The translations under genes were made by a program, and so were the position numbers. DNA of 15,081 bases from Candidatus Nealsoniibacteriota bacterium (GTDB taxonomy: Bacteria > Patescibacteriota > Minisyncoccia > Minisyncoccales > MHMH01), in assembly GCA_016186525.1 (NCBI GenBank), contig JACPLM010000034.1, positions 1 to 15,081 on the forward strand, read 5' to 3'. Each line of letters opens with the position of its first letter. Within the stretch, counting starts at the first letter, position 1. The notes under the pieces were generated by a model. It worked only from the letters and a program-made list of their open reading frames with translations. It was not told the origin of the DNA and did not search any database. This document shows, one piece after another, positions 5,973 through 12,702 of this stretch.

Positions 5973-6762
5973 AACGCAGATCAAGAAATTTTTTAAGATA
6001 GTTATTTTTTTCCTCTTTATTATCAGCGGAGCTTTTTTATGGGGCAGAGGAAAGCACCCTTCTTATTATTTGAACTTAAAGTGGGGGGAGCTTGATTCTC
6101 AAAAACCGCGCTTTAATTCTCATTCTGGAGTTTTGATTATTTTTAATTCCGGAGGATGGGGCAATACAGCTTTCGAAGATGCGGAAGATTTTACCAAGAT
6201 AATCAGGGGGATTAAATCAACTATAAATAAATTGGGCTGGAAAACCGCCATTGTTTCTTACGGAAGAACCAAAGATGATTTTCTGGGGAGAATACAAGGT
6301 CTAAAAGAGATTTTAAGTTCTTTCAATTTTCAATCAAAACAACTCGCCGATCAAATTAAGCTTTTTTTGGAGCGCAACCCCAGAAGCAAGGTTTTGTTGG
6401 CGGGACTTTCCCTGGGAGCTAATTTTGTTGGCAAGACCACGGAAAGAATTTGCGATAATCCTTCTATTCTGGCGATCAAGGCCGGAACTCCGTTTTGGAA
6501 ACGCGGCCCCCAGCCAGTAAATATTTTAGAAATCATCAACGAAACAGACATTTTAGCTACGGGAAATTACAAGGTTTTTACCAGCGCCATCGTTAAGGGG
6601 ATAATGAAATGGTTAACGGCAAAAATTAAGAGACGCAAACTCTCTTTTACTAATGCGATTAATATTCCAGGCCACAATTATGATTGGAAATCTCCCCGGC
6701 TGCGTGAAAAAGTTATTTCTTTTCTTGAAAATAACTTAAAACAAAAAGCAGGTTCCCTTTAG
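5947..6762 (+). CDS. Membrane-anchored putative alpha/beta hydrolase
   Basis: This 271-residue protein starts with a basic segment and a hydrophobic helix (about 15-32), followed by polar sequence, so it is probably anchored in the membrane or exported with an uncleaved signal. The rest fits an alpha/beta hydrolase: a strand ending in VLIIFNSGGWGN (62-73), the nucleophile elbow GLSLG (153-157, S155), a possible acid at D201 (NETD), and a late histidine H243 (IPGHNYDW). Ser-Asp-His order and spacing fit a catalytic triad, but the substrate is unknown and the assignment rests on motif reading. The chosen ATG overlaps the MEMO gene by 26 nt; no later ATG keeps the helix. Last gene of the EndoQ unit, convergent with the next gene. 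Confidence 0.6.
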   Translation: MGQLLSIVKTQIKKFFKIVIFFLFIISGAFLWGRGKHPSYYLNLKWGELDSQKPRFNSHSGVLIIFNSGGWGNTAFEDAEDFTKIIRGIKSTINKLGWKTAIVSYGRTKDDFLGRIQGLKEILSSFNFQSKQLADQIKLFLERNPRSKVLLAGLSLGANFVGKTTERICDNPSILAIKAGTPFWKRGPQPVNILEIINETDILATGNYKVFTSAIVKGIMKWLTAKIKRRKLSFTNAINIPGHNYDWKSPRLREKVISFLENNLKQKAGSL

Positions 6763-6769
6763 CCAATTT

Positions 6770-6964
6770 TTATTTTGGCAAAAGATCTCCCGCTTCTTTA
6801 ATCGTTTGGTTGCGTTCAAAAATTTTAGGTAAGATATCGTTAAGAATTTCGATTGATGTCCAAAAACTAGTATAAAGATAAATAAAATAGAGAATCAACA
6901 TTAAAAGAGCTATCGCCGCGCCAAGAAGATAAAGCATGGCCCATAAATCTGTCCGAGAACCCAT
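6770..6964 (-). CDS. Small single-helix membrane protein, unknown
   Basis: This leftward gene encodes 64 residues: a short polar start (MGSRTDLWAM), one long hydrophobic helix rich in leucine, isoleucine and tyrosine (about 10-34), and a mixed-charge C-terminal part that may form an amphipathic helix (SIEILNDILPKIFERNQTIK). It is judged real because it has the best expression signals of the window: a near-consensus promoter and GGGAGGTG just upstream of ATG 6964. GTG 6973 in the same frame would lie inside the Shine-Dalgarno site and is not used. No homologous family recognised. Its stop is 7 nt from the stop of the convergent hydrolase gene, with no strong terminator between them. Confidence 0.7.
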   Translation of the reverse strand: MGSRTDLWAMLYLLGAAIALLMLILYFIYLYTSFWTSIEILNDILPKIFERNQTIKEAGDLLPK

Positions 6965-6970
6965 TACACT

Positions 6971-6978
6971 CACCTCCC
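6971..6978 (-). promoter_or_regulatory. Strong Shine-Dalgarno site of the small membrane protein gene
   Basis: GGGAGGTG on the minus strand lies 6 nt before ATG 6964. It decides the start against the in-frame GTG at 6973-6971, which would be part of the site itself. Confidence 0.8.
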
Positions 6979-6984
6979 TGAACT

Positions 6985-7013
6985 ATTATGCCAAATATTT
7001 TATTGTATGTCAA
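6985..7013 (-). promoter_or_regulatory. Near-consensus sigma70 promoter
   Basis: On the minus strand TTGACA (7013-7008) is perfect. The spacer is exactly 17 nt, and CATAAT (6990-6985) differs from consensus at one base. Transcription should start near 6978, giving a very short leader carrying the Shine-Dalgarno site. Confidence 0.75.
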
Positions 7014-7052
7014 GTTTTTTATGCAGGAGTTTTATTTTTAATAGAGTAGGAG

Positions 7053-7058
7053 TATAAT
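7053..7058 (+). promoter_or_regulatory. Consensus -10 before the DUF1858 gene, predicted leaderless
   Basis: TATAAT is a perfect -10 hexamer ending 7 nt before ATG 7066, so transcription would begin at or next to the start codon. No good -35 is seen at the right distance. The divergent promoter at 6985-7013 is close by. Confidence 0.5.
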
Positions 7059-7065
7059 AAATTAT

Positions 7066-7266
7066 ATGGAAAAAAACATTACTAAAGAAATGGCAATTTC
7101 TGAGGTGGTAAAAAAACACCCCAAGACTGCCTTTGTTTTTATGGATTACGGCCTTCATTGCATCGGCTGCCCTATGGCTCCCAGCGAGACCATAGAAGAA
7201 GCGGTGAAGCTCCACCGGATCGATTTAGATGGACTGTTAAAAGACTTGAATAAGGCCGCCAAATAA
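7066..7266 (+). CDS. DUF1858 / hybrid-cluster-associated redox disulfide domain protein
   Basis: This 66-residue protein matches the small DUF1858-type domain (also described as hybrid cluster protein-associated redox disulfide domain). The pattern is IT-x-x-M-x-I-x-E-V-V-x-K-HP, then F-x-x-x-G-L-H-C-I-G-C-P (29-36), then an ETIEEA helix. The CxxC pair C32/C35 is the redox or metal-binding centre of the family. The partner is not known; no hybrid cluster protein gene lies in the window. The stop codon overlaps the start of the flippase-like gene (TAATG), so the two are translationally coupled. Confidence 0.85.
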   Translation: MEKNITKEMAISEVVKKHPKTAFVFMDYGLHCIGCPMAPSETIEEAVKLHRIDLDGLLKDLNKAAK

Positions 7267-8270
7267 TGAAAAAGTTTATATTCTTTTTCGTATCTTTGCT
7301 AATAGGTTTTGGATTGCTGCTTTGGGTTGTACGGTTTATCGGCTGGCAGAATATCGAGTCGGCTTTTTTGCTTTTTGCCGGATGGCAGGGGTTGGTTATC
7401 GTTTTGCTTACTCTTTTAATGATTACCTTTGGACTATTGAAATGGAAAATTATTCTAAAGAGCCAGGGGTATGATTTTTCCTCTAGAAAATTAGCGGGGC
7501 CGTATCTTTCTGGGTTTTCTTTGGCCTATCTTTTCCCAATGGTGATTTTCGGCGGAGAAATTTTTAAGGGATATATCCTGAAAGAGAATTTTTCTATCCC
7601 TTGGAAAAATGGCATTACTTCGGTTGTTATTGATAAAATTCTTGAAGGCACATTTTTTTTGATAACTATTTTTGCCGGACTGATATTTTTCCTCTTAAAA
7701 ATCGGCCTGCCGCCCAAAAATTTGGAGATAATTTTAGGCGGTTTTTTGTTTTTAGCTACCTCTATAATCGGATTTTTTTATTTCAAAATTTTTAAAAAAG
7801 AAAGCATCGTGAAAATTTTGGCCAAATTTTTCGATCACAAAAAATTTCTTAACATTGAAATATTAGAGGCAGAGCAAGAAATTTTTACTTTTTTTAAATC
7901 TCGCCCGAAATTTTTATTGCAGGCCTCAGTCTTCGCTGTTTTAAGAATTATCGTAACCTGGTTGAGATGCTGGCTGTTGATATTATTCCTCGGGAAAAGC
8001 ATCGGCATTTTTTCGGTCTTATCAATTTTGGGATTTTATTATTTTGCTTTTATGCTGCCCATACCTATGGCATTGGGCTCTCACGAGCTTATCCAGACAT
8101 TTTCTTTTACGGCTTTGGGTGTGGGGCCAGGAACCGCCCCGGTTTTTACAATGATTCTAAGGGGGGCAGAGCTGATTTTGGTTTTTATCGGATTGGTAAT
8201 ATTTTTACGCTTGGGCCTCAGGCTTCTTCAGACGGTTTTATTTAGGAAATTAGAAAATTTGATAAAATAG
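7266..8270 (+). CDS. Flippase-like integral membrane protein (LPG synthase membrane domain family)
   Basis: This 334-residue protein has about eight membrane helices and matches the UPF0104 / lysylphosphatidylglycerol-synthase transmembrane family, often annotated as flippase-like domain protein. Features are a hydrophobic start, KWKIILKSQGYDFS after helix 2, a conserved F-x-x-x-Y-L-F-P-M-V-I-F-G-GE-I-FKGY-x-L segment (about 84-106), and later a P-x-P-M-A-L-G-S-H-E (263-272) segment. Relatives move or modify lipid-linked substrates at the cytoplasmic membrane; the MprF synthase domain itself is absent. The substrate is unknown. It is coupled by a 1-nt overlap to the upstream redox protein and followed after 14 nt by the MFS-like gene, which has its own -10-like sequence. 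Confidence 0.85.
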   Translation: MKKFIFFFVSLLIGFGLLLWVVRFIGWQNIESAFLLFAGWQGLVIVLLTLLMITFGLLKWKIILKSQGYDFSSRKLAGPYLSGFSLAYLFPMVIFGGEIFKGYILKENFSIPWKNGITSVVIDKILEGTFFLITIFAGLIFFLLKIGLPPKNLEIILGGFLFLATSIIGFFYFKIFKKESIVKILAKFFDHKKFLNIEILEAEQEIFTFFKSRPKFLLQASVFAVLRIIVTWLRCWLLILFLGKSIGIFSVLSILGFYYFAFMLPIPMALGSHELIQTFSFTALGVGPGTAPVFTMILRGAELILVFIGLVIFLRLGLRLLQTVLFRKLENLIK

Positions 8271-8272
8271 TG

Positions 8273-8278
8273 TATGAT
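8273..8278 (+). promoter_or_regulatory. Possible -10 before the MFS-like gene
   Basis: TATGAT ends 6 nt before ATG 8285. It lies just after the flippase gene stop, and it repeats the spacing seen at other starts in the window. No convincing -35 was found, so readthrough from upstream is also possible. Confidence 0.3.
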
Positions 8279-8284
8279 AAATAA

Positions 8285-8908
8285 ATGGCTAATATAAATA
8301 AAGTTATTAAAATACTTATTACTTCTGATTTTTTTCTTCAGGCGGGTTGGGGCTTATCGGGCCCTATTTTCGCTATTTTTTTAACCAAGCAAATTCAGGG
8401 AGCGGATTTAAAGATGGTGGGTTTTGTGGCCGCTACCTATTGGATTGTCAAATCAGTCGTTCAGCCATTTATTGCTCACCAATTGGATAAAAATCATGGA
8501 GAGAAAGACGATTTCCTTTTTTTGATAATCGGCATGTACGCGGCAAACCTGGTGCCTTTGGGCTACATCTTTTCCACTCAGCCGTGGCACATTTTTAGCT
8601 TAGAAATTATCAGGGGTTTGGCCATGGCTTGCGTTATACCCACTTGGGCAGGTATTTTTACAAGGCATATTGATAAGGGCAGGGAGGCATTTTCTTGGAG
8701 TTTAGAAAGCACCGGCCTTGGCTTTGCTGCGGGATTTGCCGGAGCTTTCGGCGGGATACTAGCTAGTATTCTCGGATTTAAAATTGTTTTCGTCTTAGTA
8801 AGCGCATTTGGCTTGCTGGCCTCCTCCACTTTATTGCTAATCCGCCATCAGATTTTCTTAAAAAATCATTTTGCCCCACGTTTGCCTCCATCAGAAAAGC
8901 CATTCTAA
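8285..8908 (+). CDS. Half-size MFS transporter-like protein (six helices)
   Basis: This 207-residue protein looks like the N-terminal domain of a major facilitator superfamily transporter. Six hydrophobic segments lie at about 8-34, 43-64, 77-97, 101-125, 140-163 and 166-187. The loop after helix 2 carries HQLDKNHGEKD (65-75), at the place of the MFS motif A, and helix 4 starts with an RG pair (110-111). Typical MFS proteins are about 400 residues with twelve helices, so the second half is missing. The tail after helix 6 (RHQIFLKNHFAPRLPPSEKPF region) ends 3 nt before a 159-bp inverted-repeat element, so the gene may be truncated. It could also be a natural half-transporter working as a dimer; I cannot decide from sequence alone. 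Confidence 0.7.
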   Translation: MANINKVIKILITSDFFLQAGWGLSGPIFAIFLTKQIQGADLKMVGFVAATYWIVKSVVQPFIAHQLDKNHGEKDDFLFLIIGMYAANLVPLGYIFSTQPWHIFSLEIIRGLAMACVIPTWAGIFTRHIDKGREAFSWSLESTGLGFAAGFAGAFGGILASILGFKIVFVLVSAFGLLASSTLLLIRHQIFLKNHFAPRLPPSEKPF

Positions 8909-8911
8909 GAT

Positions 8912-9070
8912 AGTGTTCTATTCTGTCGTACGAAAAACCGCAGTCGCTCGTCCCAGCGGACTCGCGCTGCTCGGGACTCGGGCTCGCTCCCGAGCACTCA
9001 ATGCATTGAGTGCTCGGACCATGCCCGCTCGCCCTGCGAAACGTTTTTCTTAACGGCAGAATAAAACACT
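8912..9070. mobile_element. 159-bp MITE-like inverted-repeat element
   Basis: The two ends are imperfect inverted repeats. AGTGTT-TATTCTG-CGT-AAAAAC-CGCAG is shared by 8912-8943 and, reversed, by 9034-9070, with a few substitutions and small gaps. The centre (8990-9017) is a perfect 28-bp palindrome built on CGAGCACTCAATG, and the left half also holds a smaller hairpin (8969-8976 with 8988-8995). The element is much richer in G+C than its surroundings. There is no transposase, so it would be non-autonomous. I see no clear target-site duplication. It fills the gap between the MFS-like stop (8908) and the polX start (9084). Confidence 0.7.
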
Positions 9071-9083
9071 TTCCAAAAGATTA

Positions 9084-10784
9084 ATGAAGAATCAAGAAAT
9101 TGCTAAAATTTTCTATGAAATTGCCGATTATTTAGAAATGGATGAGGTGCCTTTCAAACCTTACGCCTATCAGAGAGCGGCTATTGGCTTGGAGTCAATA
9201 GAAGAGGGCGTGGAAGATATTTACAAAAGAGGAGGCATTGGTGCGCTAAAAGAAATTCCCGGAGTGGGGGAAAGCATTGCCAGAAGCATTGAAGAATATT
9301 TGAAAACCGGGAGAATAAAATATTACGAGCAGTTTAAAAAGAGGCTCCCTATAAATTTGCAAGAATTAATTTCGGTCGAAGGCATGGGGCCCAAAAAAGC
9401 CAGAATTCTTTACCAGAAATTAGGCATTAGAAATTTAAAAGATTTAGAAAAAGCAGCAAAAGCCGGAAAAATCTCCCATTTATTCGGTTTTGGAGAAAAA
9501 ACTGAAAAAAATATCTTAGAGGGGATTGCCTTTTTTAAAAAAAGCAAAGGAAGATTTTTATTGGGAGAGATTTTGCCGAAAGTCAGAGAAATACAGGGAA
9601 AATTAAAAAATTTTAAAGAAGTTGAAAGAGTTGACGTAGCTGGTTCTCTCCGCCGTAGAAAGGAAACTATTGGCGATGTGGACTTTTTGGTTATTTCAAA
9701 ACATCCATCGAAAGTTATGGATTTTTTTGTTTCTTTGCCCGAAGTGGTTAAAATTTGGAGCAAGGGTACCACCAAGGCTTCCGTAAGAACAAAAGGCGGT
9801 TTCGATATGGATATTAGAGTGGTGCCGCAGAAATCCTACGGGTCTGCTTTGCAGTATTTCACCGGCTCAAAAGAACATAATATCGTTACGAGGCGCATTG
9901 CTATTGATAAGGGTTTCAAACTTTCAGAGTACGGGTTATTTATGGGTAAAAAAATGATTGCCAGCGAAACCGAAGAGGAAATCTACAAAAAATTGGGCAT
10001 GCCTTGGGTTGAACCGGAATTAAGGGAAAATCAGGGAGAAATCCAAGCCGCCCAAGAGCATAAGCTCCCCAAAATTATCGGCTATAACGATATTAAGGGC
10101 GATTTGCATGTTCACGAAAAAGATAGTTCCATAGAAGAGCTTGCCGAGGCGGCTCAAGAAATGGGCTATGAATATCTGGGGATTTCCGACCACACCAAAT
10201 CCTTATACATTGAACATGGGCTGGGCGAGAAACAGTTGATTAAAAGAAATAAGAGAATTGATAATCTTAACAAGGATTTTAAGAACTTTAAAATTCTGAA
10301 AGGCGCGGAGGTGAATATTATGAAAAATGGGTTAATGGATATAAAAGACGAAGTTTTGGCTCAAATGGATTATGTTATCGCCGGGATTCACTCTTTGATG
10401 AAAATGCCCAAAGACCAGATGACGGAAAGAATAATCAAGGCAATGAAAAACCCCAATATAGATATCATTTCTCATCCGACCGGCAGATTGCTAAAAGAAA
10501 GAGACGAATACCAGATTGATCTGGACAAAATTCTAAAAGCGGCCAAAGAAACGGGAACGATTTTAGAAATCAACGGCTCTCCTAATCGTCTGGATTTAAA
10601 TGACCAGAATATCAGAAAAGCCAAAAAAGCCGGAGTGAAAATGGTCATCAATACCGACAGCCATCATGCGGGACAATTGCGCTTGATGGAGTTTGGCGTC
10701 TCGCAAGCCCGCCGCGGATGGGCAGAGAAAGAAGATATCGTCAATTGCTGGCCCTTGGAAAAACTATTAAAATATTTTAAATAA
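9084..10784 (+). CDS. polX: DNA polymerase X family protein with PHP domain (PolX)
   Basis: This 566-residue protein has the full PolX layout. The N-terminal lyase-like domain carries helix-hairpin-helix segments IPGVGESIARSI (58-69) and VEGMGPKKARIL (98-109). The polymerase palm has AGSLRRRKETIGDVDFLV (186-203) with D198 and D200, a third aspartate D243 in FDMDIRVVP, and YFTGSKEHN (258-266). The C-terminal PHP domain has H342, H344, D369, H370, E409, H436, H464, D525 and H527. Bacterial PolX fills short gaps and its PHP domain gives 3'-5' exonuclease activity, supporting base excision repair. The first PHP motif reads HVHEKDSS, shorter than the usual H-x-H-T-x-W-S-D-G. ATG 9084 lies 14 nt after the inverted-repeat element; no Shine-Dalgarno site is seen. 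Confidence 0.95.
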   Translation: MKNQEIAKIFYEIADYLEMDEVPFKPYAYQRAAIGLESIEEGVEDIYKRGGIGALKEIPGVGESIARSIEEYLKTGRIKYYEQFKKRLPINLQELISVEGMGPKKARILYQKLGIRNLKDLEKAAKAGKISHLFGFGEKTEKNILEGIAFFKKSKGRFLLGEILPKVREIQGKLKNFKEVERVDVAGSLRRRKETIGDVDFLVISKHPSKVMDFFVSLPEVVKIWSKGTTKASVRTKGGFDMDIRVVPQKSYGSALQYFTGSKEHNIVTRRIAIDKGFKLSEYGLFMGKKMIASETEEEIYKKLGMPWVEPELRENQGEIQAAQEHKLPKIIGYNDIKGDLHVHEKDSSIEELAEAAQEMGYEYLGISDHTKSLYIEHGLGEKQLIKRNKRIDNLNKDFKNFKILKGAEVNIMKNGLMDIKDEVLAQMDYVIAGIHSLMKMPKDQMTERIIKAMKNPNIDIISHPTGRLLKERDEYQIDLDKILKAAKETGTILEINGSPNRLDLNDQNIRKAKKAGVKMVINTDSHHAGQLRLMEFGVSQARRGWAEKEDIVNCWPLEKLLKYFK

Positions 10785-11228
10785 ATGCCTTTGGAAAAAT
10801 CAGCCGGAGCCGTAATATTTTATAAAGAACAAAATACTATAAAGTATCTCCTTTTGCATTACAGGGCCAGGCATTGGGATTTACCTAAGGGCCATATCGA
10901 GAAAGGCGAAAAGCCGAAAGAAGCGGCAGAAAGAGAAGTTCAAGAAGAAACTGGCATCAAAGATATCAGATTTATACCCGGATTTGAAGAAATCAATAAG
11001 TACTTTTATAGGCGGGAAAGCAACCTGCCTGCCGGCAGACAGGGAATTGTTTCTAAAATCGTTGTTTTCTTTTTGGCTGAAACCAAAACCAAGGAAGTTA
11101 AAATCTCCTTGGAGCATGAAGGATTTAAATGGTTGCCGTATGAAGATGCTCTGAGACAAATAACTTTTAAAAATGCCAAAAAAATTCTCCAAAAAGCCAA
11201 TAATTTTATTCAGGGGCAGAGTTTATAA
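10785..11228 (+). CDS. Nudix hydrolase (diadenosine-tetraphosphatase-like)
   Basis: This 147-residue protein has a complete Nudix box at about 36-58: G-x5-E-x7-RE-x2-EE-x-G, seen as GHIEKGEKPKEAAEREVQEE then TGI. The start SAGAVIFY and the WDLPKGH lead-in resemble bis(5'-nucleosyl)-tetraphosphatases, which hydrolyse dinucleoside polyphosphates with divalent metal. Exact substrate is inference. Residues 81-87 (LPAGRQG) are encoded by a 20-bp palindrome and probably form an inserted surface loop. The ATG follows the polX stop with no gap, so the two genes are surely cotranscribed and may be translationally coupled. The gene ends 69 nt before purF. Confidence 0.9.
   Translation: MPLEKSAGAVIFYKEQNTIKYLLLHYRARHWDLPKGHIEKGEKPKEAAEREVQEETGIKDIRFIPGFEEINKYFYRRESNLPAGRQGIVSKIVVFFLAETKTKEVKISLEHEGFKWLPYEDALRQITFKNAKKILQKANNFIQGQSL
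11024..11043. repeat. 20-bp palindromic repeat inside the Nudix gene, translated as LPAGRQ
   Basis: CCTGCCTGCC (11024-11033) pairs with GGCAGACAGG (11034-11043), with one mismatch (11028 with 11039). None of the six frames has a stop in this segment. The antisense translation also gives L-x-A-G-R-Q, as expected of a palindrome. It interrupts the Nudix fold after the YFYRRESN strand without breaking the frame. Confidence 0.85.
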
Positions 11229-11229
11229 T
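11224..11229 (+). promoter_or_regulatory. Possible -10 of purF
   Basis: TATAAT overlaps the Nudix stop codon. If used, transcription would start near 11236 and give a leader of about 60 nt with a strong Shine-Dalgarno site. No -35 matches at 17 nt upstream, so this is weakly supported. Confidence 0.3.
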
Positions 11230-11286
11230 GTTGTGGACAGAAGAAAAAAATTGAGCTATTAAAAAAAGAAGGCGTTCTTTAACAAC

Positions 11287-11293
11287 GGAGGTG
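11287..11293 (+). promoter_or_regulatory. Strong Shine-Dalgarno site of purF
   Basis: GGAGGTG precedes ATG 11298 with near-ideal spacing (6 nt after GGAGG). It fixes the start so that Cys follows Met directly, as the enzyme requires. Confidence 0.85.
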
Positions 11294-11297
11294 CGCA

Positions 11298-12665
11298 ATG
11301 TGCGGAATTTTAGGAATGTTGGCTCCTTACAATATTGCTCAAGATCTTTATACTGGGCTTTACGGCCTTCAGCACAGGGGCAAGGAAAGCGCCGGGATTG
11401 TAACTTATGATGGGATAAATTGCTGGCATCATGCCGATATGGGCGAAATAGCGATGGTATTCCGAGGCGATATTTTAAAGAATATGCCGGGACCGGTTGG
11501 TATAGCTCATAACCGTTACAGTACTACCGGCGAAAGCGAGCCGAGAAATATTCAGCCTATTCGCGATTTGTGGCATGGGCAAGAATTTTGGGTGGCGCAC
11601 AACGGCAATATAGTTAATTCAGACGACTTAAGAAAATGGTGCCAGGGAAGAGGCGCTATACTCGAAACCACTTCAGATACCGGAGTTATGGCCAAAATTA
11701 TCAGTTTGACCGGCGCTTCAAGTTTTGAAGAAGCGGTTATTACGGCTTTCCCGCGGTTCCGCGGCGCTTTTTCAATGGTTATTCTATACATGGGGAGGAT
11801 AATCGCGCTTCGAGATACTTTTGGTTTCAGGCCTTTAAGTTTGGGACAAAAAGACGGCGCTTATTTTGTTGCTTCAGAAACAGGTGTTTTTAGCCACCTT
11901 AGGGCAAAACTTTTGAGGGAAGTAGAGCCGGGCGAGGTAATTTTACTGGGTCCGATGGGCCCTATAACCTTAAAGAAATTTTCCTCGCCGGAAAAGAAAT
12001 TTTGCATTTTTGAATACATTTATTTCTTACGGCCGGATGCCAAGGTTTTTGGCAGGCGTGCCAGAACCGTTCGGGAAAGAATGGGAGAATTACTCTTTTT
12101 AGAACACCCAGCCCAAGGCGATTTCGTGCTTGGCATACCTGATTCCGGGGAAGATGCCGGGCGGGGATTTGCAAATATCTCAAGGATTCCAAACGGACGT
12201 AAAGTCATTTTGCGCACCCATCTCACTTCACGCACTTTTATCGAACCAATCCAGGAATTAAGGGAAAGGGGCGTTGAGCTTAAATTTGTTTTTTTTGAAG
12301 AGAATATCTTAGGCAAGAACATTATCATTATCGACGATTCTTTAGTCAGGGGGACTACTCTTAAAAAATTTATAGCTCGCTTAAGAGATGCAGGAGCCGC
12401 AAGAATTGATGTTCGCATCTCAAGTCCGCCGTATAGATTTCCGTGCCATTACGGCATTGATACTGATAAGATTGCCTCTGAATTGTCGGCAGCCAGATAC
12501 CAAGGCAATATTGAAGAAATTAAAAAATGGATTGGGGCAGATTCTCTCGGATATTTAAGTATCGAAAATGCAACTAAGGCGATTATTGAAATTCCCGGGG
12601 AAACATTGGGGCCGTCTGATTTTTGCACAGCCTGCTTCACCGGGAACTATCCGATTCCGGGTTAA
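11298..12665 (+). CDS. purF: Amidophosphoribosyltransferase (PurF)
   Basis: This 455-residue protein catalyses the first step of purine synthesis, making phosphoribosylamine from PRPP and glutamine. The N-terminal nucleophile domain starts MCGILGM, so C2 becomes the catalytic residue after Met removal, without a propeptide. LQHRGKESAGI (24-34), HNRYSTTG (71-78) and AHNGNIVN (100-107) are glutaminase motifs. The PRPP loop is IIIIDDSLVRGTT (342-354). C236, C383, C443 and C446 match the four [4Fe-4S] ligands of the Bacillus-type enzyme. The segment around RTHLTSRTFIEP (306-317) differs from the usual K-N-R-Y-x-G-R-T-F-I. No other purine gene is nearby. A bidirectional terminator follows. Confidence 0.93.
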   Translation: MCGILGMLAPYNIAQDLYTGLYGLQHRGKESAGIVTYDGINCWHHADMGEIAMVFRGDILKNMPGPVGIAHNRYSTTGESEPRNIQPIRDLWHGQEFWVAHNGNIVNSDDLRKWCQGRGAILETTSDTGVMAKIISLTGASSFEEAVITAFPRFRGAFSMVILYMGRIIALRDTFGFRPLSLGQKDGAYFVASETGVFSHLRAKLLREVEPGEVILLGPMGPITLKKFSSPEKKFCIFEYIYFLRPDAKVFGRRARTVRERMGELLFLEHPAQGDFVLGIPDSGEDAGRGFANISRIPNGRKVILRTHLTSRTFIEPIQELRERGVELKFVFFEENILGKNIIIIDDSLVRGTTLKKFIARLRDAGAARIDVRISSPPYRFPCHYGIDTDKIASELSAARYQGNIEEIKKWIGADSLGYLSIENATKAIIEIPGETLGPSDFCTACFTGNYPIPG

Positions 12666-12670
12666 AATAC

Positions 12671-12701
12671 AAAAAACCTCGGTTTTAGGCCGAGGTTTTT
12701 G
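12671..12701. terminator. Bidirectional intrinsic terminator between purF and rplT
   Basis: CCTCGG (12677-12682) pairs with CCGAGG (12690-12695) around a 7-nt loop. The stem is flanked by six A on the left and five T on the right, so it can end transcription of purF (+) and of rplT (-). Confidence 0.88.
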
Positions 12702-12702
12702 T

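Noticed and set aside
6762..6779. Short stem GCCAA/TTGGC between the convergent hydrolase and small membrane genes
   Set aside because: Five base pairs without strong T tracts; not convincing as a terminator.
6965..6973. GTG start for the small membrane protein
   Set aside because: The codon is part of the Shine-Dalgarno site that serves ATG 6964.
8871..9053. Open frame of 60 codons across the inverted-repeat element
   Set aside because: It is the translation of a palindromic repeat, overlaps the MFS-like gene end, and has no start signals.
11265..11280. Small hairpin AAAGAA-GGCG-TTCTTT in the purF leader
   Set aside because: A six-base A/T-rich stem is too weak to call a regulatory structure or terminator.
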